DNA of 64,000 nt. Source: Methylobacterium sp. FF17. Lineage in GTDB: Bacteria > Pseudomonadota > Alphaproteobacteria > Rhizobiales > Beijerinckiaceae. This document shows, piece after piece, positions 29,453-41,321 of this stretch. The stretch spans positions 5,522,501-5,586,500 of the forward strand of contig NZ_CP107532.1 of the NCBI RefSeq assembly GCF_025813715.1, in the 5' to 3' direction. The notes under the pieces were generated by a model that saw only the letters and a program-made list of their open reading frames with translations, searched no databases and was not told the origin of the DNA. Made by a program: the position numbers and the translations under genes. The stretch's first letter is position 1. The number at the start of each line of letters is the position of its first letter.

Positions 29453-30535
29453 CTATCCGTTCCGTTTCATGTCAGGATGGGTGGCGCGGTCGAGGAGGCC
29501 GGAATGCTGGCCTAGCACCGCCGCTGACGAGCCGACGATCAGGGGATCCGGCCCATGCACCAGGTGCGGGTCCCGGTCGGGATAGGGAAGTGCGGATAGG
29601 AAGGCTTGCATCGCGTTGAGGCGCGCACGCCGCTTGTCGTCCGATTTCACCACCGTCCAGGGAGCGTCGGCCGTGTCCGTGTAGAAGAACATTGCCTCCT
29701 TGGCCTCGGTATACTCGTCCCACTTATCCAACGAAGCGCGGTCGATGGGAGAAAGCTTCCAATGCTTAAGGGGATCGCTCTCGCGCGCCTTGAACCGCCG
29801 CAACTGCTCCGCCTGCGTGACCGAGAACCAGAACTTGACCAACCTGATGCCCGAGCGAACGAGCATGCGCTCCAACTCGGGCGTCTGCCGCATGAACTCC
29901 AGATACTCGGTTGCGGAGCAGAACCCCATCACGCGTTCGACCCCGGCTCGATTGTACCAGGAACGGTCGAAGAAGACGATCTCGCCTGCTGCCGGCAACT
30001 GCTCGACGTAGCGTTGGAAGTACCACTGCGTGCGCTCGCGTTCGCTTGGCTTCTCCAACGCCACGACACGCGCGCCGCGAGGGTTCAGGTGCTCCATGAA
30101 GCGCTTGATGGTTCCGCCCTTGCCCGCGGCGTCCCGTCCCTCGAACAGGATGACCACCTTTTCGCCGGCATGCTTGACCCAGTTCTGCAGCTTGAGGAGC
30201 TCGATCTGCAACGGCAGAACCTGCGCTTCGTATGCCTTCGCTGTCAGGCGGGTCGAATAAGGGTACTCCCCACTCTCGAACGCATGCCGGATCGCCTCGG
30301 CATCGTGCCGCCCGCCCTGCGCGCTGCGTTGGAGCAGGTCCGGTTTGGCAACCTCCGGCATCCCGGCGACGGAAGGGGCCATCGATGTTTCCGTATCCGT
30401 CTCCGTAGGCTCCGGCGTCGAACGGGGCGGCGCCGCGACCTCGCTTTCCGCCGGCCTGTCGGAACGTCCGGACGTTCGGGGCCGTGCGTCCTTGGAATTA
30501 GTGTTACGCGCCGCTTCGGTGCTCGTCTCCGGCAT
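29453..30535 (-). CDS. ppk2: Polyphosphate kinase 2
   Basis: 360 residues. A poorly conserved, Thr/Pro/Glu-rich N-terminal extension of about 65 residues precedes the PPK2 domain. Walker A is EGRDAAGKGGT (132-141), Walker B EIVFFDRSWYNR (185-196), and the lid region KPSERERTQWYFQRY is present. PPK2 phosphorylates nucleoside diphosphates (or monophosphates) with polyphosphate. One domain only, so class I or III. It is followed without a gap by a cytochrome c gene. The 311-bp region upstream (30536-30846) shows no gene or FixK box. Confidence 0.93.
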   Translation of the reverse strand: MPETSTEAARNTNSKDARPRTSGRSDRPAESEVAAPPRSTPEPTETDTETSMAPSVAGMPEVAKPDLLQRSAQGGRHDAEAIRHAFESGEYPYSTRLTAKAYEAQVLPLQIELLKLQNWVKHAGEKVVILFEGRDAAGKGGTIKRFMEHLNPRGARVVALEKPSERERTQWYFQRYVEQLPAAGEIVFFDRSWYNRAGVERVMGFCSATEYLEFMRQTPELERMLVRSGIRLVKFWFSVTQAEQLRRFKARESDPLKHWKLSPIDRASLDKWDEYTEAKEAMFFYTDTADAPWTVVKSDDKRRARLNAMQAFLSALPYPDRDPHLVHGPDPLIVGSSAAVLGQHSGLLDRATHPDMKRNG

Positions 30536-30846
30536 ATCCGTCTCCGATGTTGCTCGCGCTTCCGAGGGGCGGTCCGGACAGCGTCAGCGACCGCTTCCGC
30601 CACAGTGGAATCCGCCCATTGCGGCTTGGCAGGCACTCCGCAGCTGTGTCCTCGCAGGAACTCGCCTTGCCTCCTCCCCGGGGTCATTCGTGGGGAGAAA
30701 CGTGCGGCGTCGTACCGGCAGCCCGCGGGGACCGCCCGCCCATCAGGTGGCTGGGAACCTCGTCCGTCGTACCGGAGGTCCCCTCCTCCCAAGCATCGAG
30801 GGAGCACTCCGCTGAACCAGGAGCCGCGACGTGGGTCCGTAGTGCC

Positions 30847-31493
30847 TCAGCGGCCCAGAGAGAGGTGGTCGTCGACGGAGCATACCCCGGGAACGGACCA
30901 TGCCGCCTGCTCGGCAAGCTCGCGCTCGCCCCAGGCCCGTACGCTTCCGTCGAGGATCACCCTGTCGCCGTCCAGGGTGACGTCGATGGTGTCCGGATCG
31001 GTCGAGGCACGTTCCAGCACGTCGAGGATGGCCGCCTTGACCACCCCTTCCCGCGCCTTCGGTGGAATGGTGACCAAGTCGATCACGCCGCGAACCCATG
31101 CAAAGCTCCGACCGCCCTTCCGAGGGTTGACTTCAGCGTTGGGCAGGTGACGGAACCCTGCAGGGTCACTGCGCCGCCTTCGACCTTGATCGCAACCGAA
31201 CCCGCATCGATGCCAAGGTCCCGCTCCAGGGTGGTGGCGACGCGAGCCGCAAGGGTCTCGTCCTGGGACCTCGCCATGCCCTCGGGGCACACGGCGACCT
31301 GTCCCGCCAAGGCGCGCACGCCTTTGACTTGCAGGACCGCCCGTTCGATGGCCGCCTTCTCGCTGTAGCTCGCCACGTGCCCGCTGAGCGTCACGATGCC
31401 CTCACCGACAGCCACCCCGATTTGCTGGCCGCGCGAGGCCTGCGCAGCATCAAGTGCTTCCAGCACGTCACGGCGAAGGTCCTTGTCCGTCAT
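30847..31493 (-). pseudogene. BON-domain protein gene with a one-base frameshift
   Basis: The ATG at 31491-31493 opens a frame (MTDKDLRRDVLEALDAA) with one full BON domain (GIVTLSGHVASYSEKAAIER and VKGVRALAGQV) and the start of a second (EGGAVTLQGSV). This frame stops at 31083 just after AVGALHGFAA. The second frame continues the family sequence VRGVIDLVTIPPK and a third BON domain (DRVILDGSVRAWGERELAEQ) to 30847. Adding one G to the run at 31095-31097 joins them as ALHG-VRGVIDL. BON proteins bind membranes or protect against osmotic and other stress. A FixK/FNR-type box lies 73 bp upstream. Natural mutation and sequencing error are both possible. Confidence 0.85.
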
Positions 31494-31559
31494 GTCGCTC
31501 TCCCTGTCCCATTCAGAGGGTTCGTGGCATGGTTCTAAAAATTCGACCGATGCCGATCC

Positions 31560-31573
31560 TTGATCCAGCGCAA
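31560..31573 (-). promoter_or_regulatory. FixK/FNR-type box upstream of the BON gene
   Basis: TTGATCCAGCGCAA fits TTGA-N6-(G/T)CAA and is centred about 73 bp before the BON gene start, similar to the spacing at ccoN and ccoG. The rest of 31494-31824 shows no gene. Confidence 0.65.
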
Positions 31574-31824
31574 GGCGTTCCGCTGCCGACGGAGGCACTG
31601 TCGTCATCGTGGACGGCGGACACATCGCCTACCGGTCATGGAGCGTCGGCTTCGCCGCGGAGGCGGCGACACAGCCCGTCAGGCGAAAGGCTCACCTAGA
31701 GCGAAAGCCTGTAATCCGTCGTATGCATTCGTTCCGTTGGCATGTCCGACCGGTGATCACCCTTCGACCGGCATCACGCGCCGCATCGCCGTTCCACCGG
31801 GGGTCCAATTGCGGGGGCGTGCGC

Positions 31825-32943
31825 CTAGCTCGGTGACGGGCCGGCAGGGCTTGCCCCAGCGCCCTCGTCGACGGCGACCTGGTCCCTGCCGTTTCGCTTA
31901 GCCTCGTACAAGGCCCTATCGGCGCGGGCGACGAGAGCCCCCATGCCCTCGTCCGCCGTGTGTTGCGCGACGCCCGCCGAGACGGTGACGTGGCCGATCT
32001 CCTCAGCGGTCTCCCGCTTGATGAGACGCCGGCCTCGGAGCGCGTTTCGGATACGCTGCGCCAGCCGTGCAGCGGTTCCGCTGTCGGCGCCGGATAGAAG
32101 GAGCGCGAACTCCTCGCCACCGTACCGTGCCACCATGTCCGCCGGCTGGACGTGATCCGCGAGCAGCCGGGCGATCAGCCGGAGCACCGCGTCGCCGGTC
32201 TGGTGGCCGTACGTGTCGTTGAACCGCTTGAAATGGTCCACGTCCAGGAGGACCACGCAGAAGGCTGGTCCGCCCGACTCCTTGGCCCGGGCGATCAACC
32301 GACGCAGCCGGGTCTCGAAGGCCCGTCGGTTCGCAACGCCCGTCAGATCGTCGACCGCAGCCCGCTGACGGACGTCGGACAGGCTGGTCCGTAGCTTCGC
32401 GATCCGCCGTGTCGATGCCGTGAGTTCGCGTTCCAGCTCCCGGTTGCGCTGGCTCGCCTTGGTCGTCTCCGATGCCAATGCCGCGACCGCCTGCACGAGC
32501 GCCTGGACCGTCGACGTATGCCCGAGGCGCTTGTTCCACAGGTCGAGGACTTGCCCGTATTCCGTAAACCCGTCGCGTCCCCCGGTCATTCGTTCGACCA
32601 AGGCCTGCGCCTCCCGTTCGAGGGCTTGCGAACCGTCGGCCATCGCGTCGAGGTCGAACTCGGGCGAGAGGTGGCGCCGATGCATTTCTTCGAGCTCCGC
32701 ATCGGACGGCGTGCCGCGTTCAAGGAGTTCGCGAAGCTGGCGAGCGAGCGTCGGAGCCGCTCCTTGCTGGAGATGCAGGAAGAGTTCGTAGTTGCGGGCT
32801 GTCGGCGCGATGTTATGCCGATTCAGGATTTTCCATGCTTCGTTCGCATGCCTGTGCAGGCGCGAGTCCGATCCGCGTGGCATCACGCCGTCGGGCACGA
32901 TGGTCCCATCCATCGTATGTCCTTCGGCCTGTGTTTGTCTCAT
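31825..32943 (-). CDS. GGDEF-domain diguanylate cyclase
   Basis: 372 residues (or 362 from the second ATG at 32911-32913). An N-terminal helical sensor-like region of about 190 residues, with a coiled coil (QRNRELERELTASTRRIAKLR), leads into a GGDEF domain: DDLTGVANRRAFE, LLDVDHFKRFNDTYGH and the active-site GGEEF at 275-279. It should make cyclic di-GMP from GTP. The inhibitory site normally RxxD five residues before GGEEF reads QPAD here, so product feedback may be lost. Soluble; no membrane segment. Confidence 0.9.
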   Translation of the reverse strand: MRQTQAEGHTMDGTIVPDGVMPRGSDSRLHRHANEAWKILNRHNIAPTARNYELFLHLQQGAAPTLARQLRELLERGTPSDAELEEMHRRHLSPEFDLDAMADGSQALEREAQALVERMTGGRDGFTEYGQVLDLWNKRLGHTSTVQALVQAVAALASETTKASQRNRELERELTASTRRIAKLRTSLSDVRQRAAVDDLTGVANRRAFETRLRRLIARAKESGGPAFCVVLLDVDHFKRFNDTYGHQTGDAVLRLIARLLADHVQPADMVARYGGEEFALLLSGADSGTAARLAQRIRNALRGRRLIKRETAEEIGHVTVSAGVAQHTADEGMGALVARADRALYEAKRNGRDQVAVDEGAGASPAGPSPS

Positions 32944-34245
32944 GCCGCACTTCTACCCATCATCGACAAGCTCGCCCCGGCGCGTTCAAGCGTTTATTCA
33001 TAGCCAGCGGTGCGAGTTCCTTCACGAGTATGCTTGCCTTCGATTTCGCCCGGATGAACACCGCTTGCGTCGCAGGTCGGTGGGAGGAGTGAGAAAGAGC
33101 GAGATCCGCGCATTGCGACGGTCAGCTCTATCGTTGTCTCCACGCGGATGAGCTGGATCGATCCATTAAACGCGGCGCTCTCGCTTTTGCTCTCGATGTT
33201 CAGATCTAGAAGCCAGCGCCCGGGTTCAACCGGACATGAAGTATAGTGAAGTGAGCCCTATCGGTAAGTCGACCTCATATTTTTCAACCGGCCTCACTTC
33301 CAGTATTTACACCTCCATAGCGGAGTATTTTACCCTGCGAGATTCTCAAGCCTTGCCGCCTCGGACAGGTGAGCGAACGGGTCCCCGACCGGCGAACCCA
33401 GGCCGACACCGGTATGGCTTCAAGGCGCCGTCAGACGACGCGCCGTCCGCTTTCGTCATCGAGGTACTACCTCAGCGCACCCGGGACCCGAGCGACCCTC
33501 CTCTGGAACCCGTTAGATGGCATCCGTACCGGAGACCTCGGTTCGAAGCGCCAGGCTGTCATGTCGCCGGGCGGCTCGTGTCTCGCGGTCACCGCCCGGT
33601 TGCCCTCGACCGTCGGCGTGGGCGCGAAATTCCATAGGCATCGGACTCCGAAACGGCGTCGAACTTCGTCGAAGAGGCTCAGCTCCTGCTCCGTAAGAGG
33701 ACGCTTCCTGCTTTGCGCCACGCTGAGCCGGGCTGCCTCATCGAGTCTACGCTGCCCGGGGCTGACTGTAAGGAGGACCTTGACCCGGGTAAGTTCGGCT
33801 GGGCCCTAAGCGAACTGTACTTGGCAGCTCAGGCGCATGTGGTCATCGTCCCAAGCCGATCACGCAAGCACATTCCGGTCACATCCACGGCTAGACGTAC
33901 TATCCGTTGCCTTGCCGTTGGGTAAGGTTCGCGCAGCGGCCAGACGTCGATTGTCACAGGCTCGGCGTCCACAGGTGCGATTGGTCGAAGGCCGGCTTAT
34001 GTCATGGCCGCGGGTGAGGGGCGTCACGTCCCAGACATCGGCGCTGTCCGAGCCATGGGTCCGGTGGCGGGGAGACGCTCCGATCCCCACGGCAGGTTCG
34101 CACAGGCCACTGGCGCGCGACGATTGCGCATCTCATCTGGCCGCGCATAGGCATCGAATTTATTCATGGAAAAGAGTATTCCACCTCTGAATGAACGTTC
34201 CACATCGGCATGCGCGGCCGTAGGCGTGGCAAAAGAGCGAAAACG
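32944..34245. other. Gene-poor stretch
   Basis: About 1.3 kb with only one weak small frame (33467-33721, minus). The remainder shows no consistent coding signal, RNA gene or repeat that I can support. Confidence 0.4.
33467..33721 (-). CDS. Possible small protein of unknown function
   Basis: 84 codons reading MAQSRKRPLTEQELSLFDEV, then RRRFGVRCLWNFAPTPT and a GDMTAWRFE segment. The amphipathic N-terminal half looks protein-like, but the C-terminal 25 residues do not, so it may be a remnant or a chance frame. No strong ribosome binding site. Confidence 0.3.
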   Translation of the reverse strand: MAQSRKRPLTEQELSLFDEVRRRFGVRCLWNFAPTPTVEGNRAVTARHEPPGDMTAWRFEPRSPVRMPSNGFQRRVARVPGALR

Positions 34246-35340
34246 ATGCCTACGCGATCCCTTATGTGGCCGATGGGGCCCTCGCATTCAGAGGAATCCG
34301 GCAGACGCGGTCTCTCCTCACGGCATTTCCTAAAGCTCATCGAGGACGGCGGCGAGATCGGTTTCTGGTCCAGCGACATGGCCGGTGACCACATCCGGGC
34401 ATCGGTCGGCCTCTACAGGATCCTCGGTCTGGATCCGTCCGTCGAGGTGACCTTCTCCCTCATCAGGGAAATGGTGCATCCCGGGGATCGCGCCGCGCAG
34501 GCCGATCTCCTGACGCTCCTGCGGGCGGGGCATGCCGTGAAGCGGGAATTCCGGATCATCCGACCAGATCGGACGCAGCGCTGGATCTCAAGCCGGGCCG
34601 AGGTTCTCCTCGGAGCGGACGACCGACCGAGCCGCGCCATCGGCGTCGTCCAAGACGTCACGGAGCGTCACGAGGCGCGACGCTCGGTCGAGCAGGAGCA
34701 GGACAGATGCCGCGCGTTGATCGAGGCGACCGCGGCCGTGGTCTGGTACGCGAGCCCGGACGGGGCGGTGTTGGAGATGCCGCAGTGGCTGGAACTGACC
34801 GGCCAATCCCAGGAAGAGGTGCAGCGAACCGGATGGCTCGGGGCGGTGCACCCCGAGGATCGTCCGCGGACCGAGGCGGCGTGGCGCACGGCTGTGTCAC
34901 ATGCCTCCCCCTACAACACGGATTACCGCATCCTTTGTGCGGACGGGATCTATCGCTGGTTCAATTCGCGCGGGGTCCCGATCCTGAACCGGGACGGTTC
35001 CGTCCGAGAGTGGACCGGGGTGTGCCTCGCCATTCCCGGGCGGAGACGCTTCGAGGACGTTCCGCCGGATTTGAGCCCCTCTCCCGTCCCGCCCGCCTCG
35101 CTCGACCTGACCCCGGCGCAGATCCGCGGTGCTCGCGGCATCGTCGGCTGGTCCTGCGCCGAGTTGGCCGCGAGGGCGTCCCTGTCGGTCTCGACGGTGC
35201 GGCGCCTGGAGGAGGAAGTCGTGACGGTCCGGCCGCGGCGGGACAGCGTCGCGGCCCTGCGGCGGGCACTTGAGGAAGCGGGCGCAGAGTTTACCTGGGA
35301 GCCGACAGGCCTGCCTGGCGTTCGCCCCACCTCTCGGTGA
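34246..35340 (+). CDS. PAS-domain protein with a C-terminal helix-turn-helix
   Basis: 364 residues from the ATG at 34246 (376 from 34210). Two PAS/PAC modules are visible: residues ~25-140 (EIGFWSSDMAGDHIRASVGL to AIGVVQDVTERHEA) and ~150-270 (CRALIEATAAVVWYASPDG to REWTGVCLAI). The C-terminal 75 residues form an XRE-like helix-turn-helix (LTPAQIRGARGIVGWSCAEL, SLSVSTVRRLEEE). It is probably a one-component regulator in which a PAS-bound ligand or redox state controls DNA binding. No kinase domain. Target genes unknown. Confidence 0.75.
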   Translation: MPTRSLMWPMGPSHSEESGRRGLSSRHFLKLIEDGGEIGFWSSDMAGDHIRASVGLYRILGLDPSVEVTFSLIREMVHPGDRAAQADLLTLLRAGHAVKREFRIIRPDRTQRWISSRAEVLLGADDRPSRAIGVVQDVTERHEARRSVEQEQDRCRALIEATAAVVWYASPDGAVLEMPQWLELTGQSQEEVQRTGWLGAVHPEDRPRTEAAWRTAVSHASPYNTDYRILCADGIYRWFNSRGVPILNRDGSVREWTGVCLAIPGRRRFEDVPPDLSPSPVPPASLDLTPAQIRGARGIVGWSCAELAARASLSVSTVRRLEEEVVTVRPRRDSVAALRRALEEAGAEFTWEPTGLPGVRPTSR

Positions 35341-35694
35341 TGACTGAACCGGGGCCCGGCTCCGTGCAAGGTGGAGCGGACGGAGATGCTGTCCCTCGAC
35401 GTCGGCCTGTCGCCATCCTCAGGGTCGTTCCAGCAGCCTGGGATGGCGCTCGGCCTTGCTTCTATTCCGGTGGTTACCCAGCAGCATCGCAGGTGCCATT
35501 GCTTAGAATGGCGCTTTCTGCAAGCCAGCGAGATTCGCCAACGGCTGTATCTTTCATCCTAAGGTGTTCGGCGCGGAGAGCTCACCGAACATTCAGTGTC
35601 CAAACCATACAGCCTTTGCGAATGAGCTCCGGAAATTTCGCGCGAATTGCCGGACGTTTCGCACGTAATGCCGGGCTGACCATCATGACAGCCT
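35341..35694. other. Intergenic region between the PAS regulator and gyrB
   Basis: 354 bp between convergent genes. I see no gene, clear terminator or repeat. Confidence 0.4.
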
Positions 35695-38223
<2,529 letters not shown>

Positions 38224-38260
38224 TCACGCAATATAGGCGTTTCGCGTTGAGAATGCATCG

Positions 38261-38287
38261 TTTCCGGGGCTCTGGGAGCCCGGAAAC
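38261..38287. terminator. Hairpin between gyrB and the metallo-hydrolase gene
   Basis: TTTCCGGGGCTC (38261-38272) pairs with GAGCCCGGAAA (38277-38287) with a single bulged G and a 4-nt loop. It probably ends the upstream minus-strand metallo-hydrolase transcript before gyrB, although there is no T-tract. Confidence 0.5.
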
Positions 38288-38376
38288 AGAGCCATTCTAG
38301 GCGACCCGCGTTAACCTCCGGTCAAGGCATCCCCGAGGACGCCTCGAACGGTGTTCTGTGGGGGCGTCCTGACGCC

Positions 38377-39021
38377 TCAATCCTGCAGGAACGGGTTCGT
38401 CATCCGCTCCTCGCCCAGCGTGCTGGTGGGGCCGTGGCCGGGAATGAAGGCCACATCGTCGCCGAGCGGCAGAACCTTGTCCTTGATCGCCCGGATCAGC
38501 TGTTCGTGGCTGCCGCCGGGCAGATCCGTGCGGCCGACCGAGCCCTTGAAGACCACGTCGCCCACCAGCGCGAAGCGCGCGTCACGGCTCATGAACACCA
38601 CACTGCCCGGAGAGTGCCCCGGTGCGTGCAGGATGTCGAAGGTCAGGCCGCCGACCTCGACGAGGTCGCCATCGACGAGCCAGCGGTCGGGCGTCACCAC
38701 CCGGGCCCCGTCGAGGCCGTAATTGGCACCCGTCTCGGGCAGGCTGTCGAGGAGGTAGCGGTCCGCCTCGTGCGGTCCCTCGATCGGCACGGCCAGGCGC
38801 TCGCGCAGCTCGGCCGCGCCGCCCGCATGATCGATGTGCCCGTGGGTGAGCAGGATCTTCTCGATGGTGATGCCTTGCGCAGCGATCGCCGTCTCGATCC
38901 GGTCGAGGTCGCCGCCCGGATCGACCACGGCGCCGACCTTGGTCTCGTCCGACCAGATCAGCGTGCAGTTCTGCTGGAAGGGGGTCACCGGAACGATTCC
39001 GGCGCGGGGCGTGCCTGGCAT
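38377..39021 (-). CDS. MBL-fold metallo-hydrolase (glyoxalase II-like)
   Basis: 214 residues from the ATG at 39019-39021; the frame to 39141 extends without family support. Metal-binding motifs: THGHIDHAGG, the single His in HAPGHSPGS, the bridging Asp in LVGDVVF, and the final His in FIPGHGPTS. This is the short YcbL-like, glyoxalase II-related type of MBL hydrolase, which hydrolyses thioesters such as S-lactoylglutathione in related proteins. Cytosolic; substrate uncertain. Confidence 0.88.
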   Translation of the reverse strand: MPGTPRAGIVPVTPFQQNCTLIWSDETKVGAVVDPGGDLDRIETAIAAQGITIEKILLTHGHIDHAGGAAELRERLAVPIEGPHEADRYLLDSLPETGANYGLDGARVVTPDRWLVDGDLVEVGGLTFDILHAPGHSPGSVVFMSRDARFALVGDVVFKGSVGRTDLPGGSHEQLIRAIKDKVLPLGDDVAFIPGHGPTSTLGEERMTNPFLQD

Positions 39022-39217
39022 CAGGGGTCTCGCGGAATGGCGCCGCGGCGGCGCGGAGCCAGCCTGTCTATCCCGAGATCGGCGCGGGCGCGAATCCGTC
39101 GCGTCTCCGAGCACCGATCCGTCAAACTTCGGCCTCGCCACGGGGCTAGCGGAGCCTTAACCAACATCCGGCCGCACGTTCCGGACGGCTCCCTTCCCTC
39201 CCGGGTCCCTTGCGCAC

Positions 39218-40852
39218 ATGTTGAAAACCGCCTTCGTCGCCGCACGGGACCGGCAGCGCCTCGGAGAGATCGCGTCCGTCCTCATCGGCTTCGGCGTCAC
39301 GAAGGTCGTGGAACGCCTCGGCCTCGCGCAGGTGGCGCGCCTCGCCAAGCGCCGGACACCGCAGGTGGACATCGCCCGCCTGTCGCAGCCACAGCGGGTG
39401 CGCCGGGCCATCGAGACCCTGGGGCCGACCTTCGTGAAGCTCGGCCAGATCCTGGCGAGCCGGCCCGACCTCCTGACCCCGGAATGGACGGAGGAACTGG
39501 AAAAACTCCACAGCCAGGTCTCGCCGATCCCGTGGGAGCGCATCCGCCCGCAGCTGGAAGAGGATCTCGGGGCCCCGCCCTCGGAGGTCTTCGCCGAGTT
39601 CGACACCACGCCGCTCGCCGCCGCCTCGATCGCGCAGGTCTACCGCGCCCGGCTGCATACCGGCGAGGAGGTGGTGGTGAAGGTCCTGCGGCCAGGGCTC
39701 CGCAAGATCATCGAGGCGGACCTGCGCCTGATGGGGCACGCCACCCGCATCGTCGTGGACGAATGGCCGGAATTCGGCCGCTACCAGCCCCAGGAGCAGA
39801 TGCGCCACCTCGCAAGCGGCCTCTACGGCGAGCTCGACCTCATCAACGAGGCGCGCAACTGCGAGACCATCGCGGCGATCTTCGCCGACCGCGAAGACAT
39901 CGTGGTGCCCAAGATCCACTGGGAGTGGACCTCCGAGCGCGTGCTGGTGCAGGAATTCGTGCACGGCATCCCGCCCAACGACCATGCCCGCCTCGATGCC
40001 GCCGGCTACGACAAGGTGCAACTCGCCCAGAAGGGCACCGACGCCTTCCTGCAGATGGCGCTGATCGAGGGCGTGTTCCACGCCGATCCGCATCCCGGCA
40101 ACATGCTGATCATGCCGGACAACCGGATCGGCTTCATCGATTTCGGGATCATCGGCCGCCTGTCCCAGCGCCGCCGCACGCAGCTCCTCATGCTGATCGG
40201 CGCCATGCTGAAGGAGGATTCCGATGGGCTGATGGCCGTGCTCCTCGACTGGAGCGGGTCGAGCAACCCGGACCTGACCAAGCTCGAAGCTTCGTCGCAG
40301 GCCTTCGTCGCCCGCCACACCGGCGCTTCCCTCGATTTCGGCGCGCTGCTCACCGACTTCATGACCATGGCCCGCGAGAACGACCTCGCCATGCCGACCG
40401 ATCTGGCCATCCTGTTCAAGGGGCTGGTGACGGCGGACGGGGTGATGCGCCAGCTCGATCCCGGCTTCGACCTCTTCTCGGCCGCTGGTCCGACCGTGAA
40501 GCGCAAGCTCGCCTCGCAGTTCTCGATCAAGGGCCTCACCCGCAAGGTCGAGGCCGTGGGCGCGGGCCTGTTCGGCGCGGCCTCCGAGCTGCCGACCCTG
40601 ATCCACCTCATGCTGGTGCGCCTGAAGCAGGGCCGCGTCACCGTGGAGATCGAACTTAAGGGCATCGAGAAGCTCACCCGCGGCATCGAGCGCGCTGCCG
40701 CCCGCATCGCCGTGGCGCTGATCGTGGCTGCCTTCGCGACGCAGCTGGCACCGCGCTTCATGGACCTCGGCACCCCCGCCTTCGTCACGGTCGGCGCGAT
40801 GGTGTGCGTGATCGGTGTCGGCTGGCTGGTGCTGCTGGGACGCAACAAGTAG
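39218..40852 (+). CDS. ubiB: UbiB/AarF/ABC1-family atypical kinase-like protein
   Basis: 544 residues. Motifs: the KxGQ-type LGPTFVKLGQILASRPDLL, the Ala-rich nucleotide loop (AAASIAQVYRARLHTGE), VKVLRPG, HADPHPGNML and the DFG-like FIDFGIIG. Two C-terminal membrane helices anchor it (IAVALIVAAFATQLAP and VGAMVCVIGVGWLVLLG). It supports ubiquinone synthesis through ATPase activity on precursors at the inner membrane. I cannot exclude a UbiB paralogue role. Confidence 0.88.
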   Translation: MLKTAFVAARDRQRLGEIASVLIGFGVTKVVERLGLAQVARLAKRRTPQVDIARLSQPQRVRRAIETLGPTFVKLGQILASRPDLLTPEWTEELEKLHSQVSPIPWERIRPQLEEDLGAPPSEVFAEFDTTPLAAASIAQVYRARLHTGEEVVVKVLRPGLRKIIEADLRLMGHATRIVVDEWPEFGRYQPQEQMRHLASGLYGELDLINEARNCETIAAIFADREDIVVPKIHWEWTSERVLVQEFVHGIPPNDHARLDAAGYDKVQLAQKGTDAFLQMALIEGVFHADPHPGNMLIMPDNRIGFIDFGIIGRLSQRRRTQLLMLIGAMLKEDSDGLMAVLLDWSGSSNPDLTKLEASSQAFVARHTGASLDFGALLTDFMTMARENDLAMPTDLAILFKGLVTADGVMRQLDPGFDLFSAAGPTVKRKLASQFSIKGLTRKVEAVGAGLFGAASELPTLIHLMLVRLKQGRVTVEIELKGIEKLTRGIERAAARIAVALIVAAFATQLAPRFMDLGTPAFVTVGAMVCVIGVGWLVLLGRNK

Positions 40853-40867
40853 GATCGAGGCGCCCCC

Positions 40868-41167
40868 CTAGGACGTCGCGGCGGGTTCGGCCTCGCGGGC
40901 GCGGACGGCGGAATACTCCGCCGTCGCACGCGCCTTCGACAGGTCGTGGGCGTTCTGGAGGTTGAGCCAGAACTGCGGTGACGTTCCGAACCGCACGCCG
41001 CGCCGGATCGCGGTATCGGCGGTGATGCCGCGCCGGGCCCGGACGATCTCCGAGATGCGATTGGGGGGCATGCCGATCTCCGCCGCGATCTGGCGGGCCG
41101 AGAGGCCGAGCGGAGTCAGGTCCTCGTCCGCGAGGATGTCGCCGGGATGGGTGCGGATGCGGGGCAC
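40868..41167 (-). CDS. HigA-family XRE antitoxin, apparently without its toxin
   Basis: 99 residues: RTHPGDILADEDLTPLGLSA, then the helix-turn-helix IAAEIGMPPNRISEIVRARRGIT and the family end SPQFWLNLQNAHDLSKAR. HigA antitoxins normally follow a higB toxin gene. Upstream here (41168-41321) there is room only for about 50 codons before the penicillin-binding protein gene, and no HigB is seen. It is therefore an orphan antitoxin or a plain regulator. Confidence 0.85.
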   Translation of the reverse strand: MPRIRTHPGDILADEDLTPLGLSARQIAAEIGMPPNRISEIVRARRGITADTAIRRGVRFGTSPQFWLNLQNAHDLSKARATAEYSAVRAREAEPAATS

Positions 41168-41321
41168 GACCCATCTCCGCGTTCATCCCTAAGATCACCC
41201 ACCCTTGTCTCCTTAAATCAGCCGCGTTGTGCCGCACATCTGCCACGCTTGCGCCCGTGGTCTCGGCTATGACCGTACGGCCCCTCCGCGTCATGACCCA
41301 GCTTCCGGTATCCCGGCCCGC

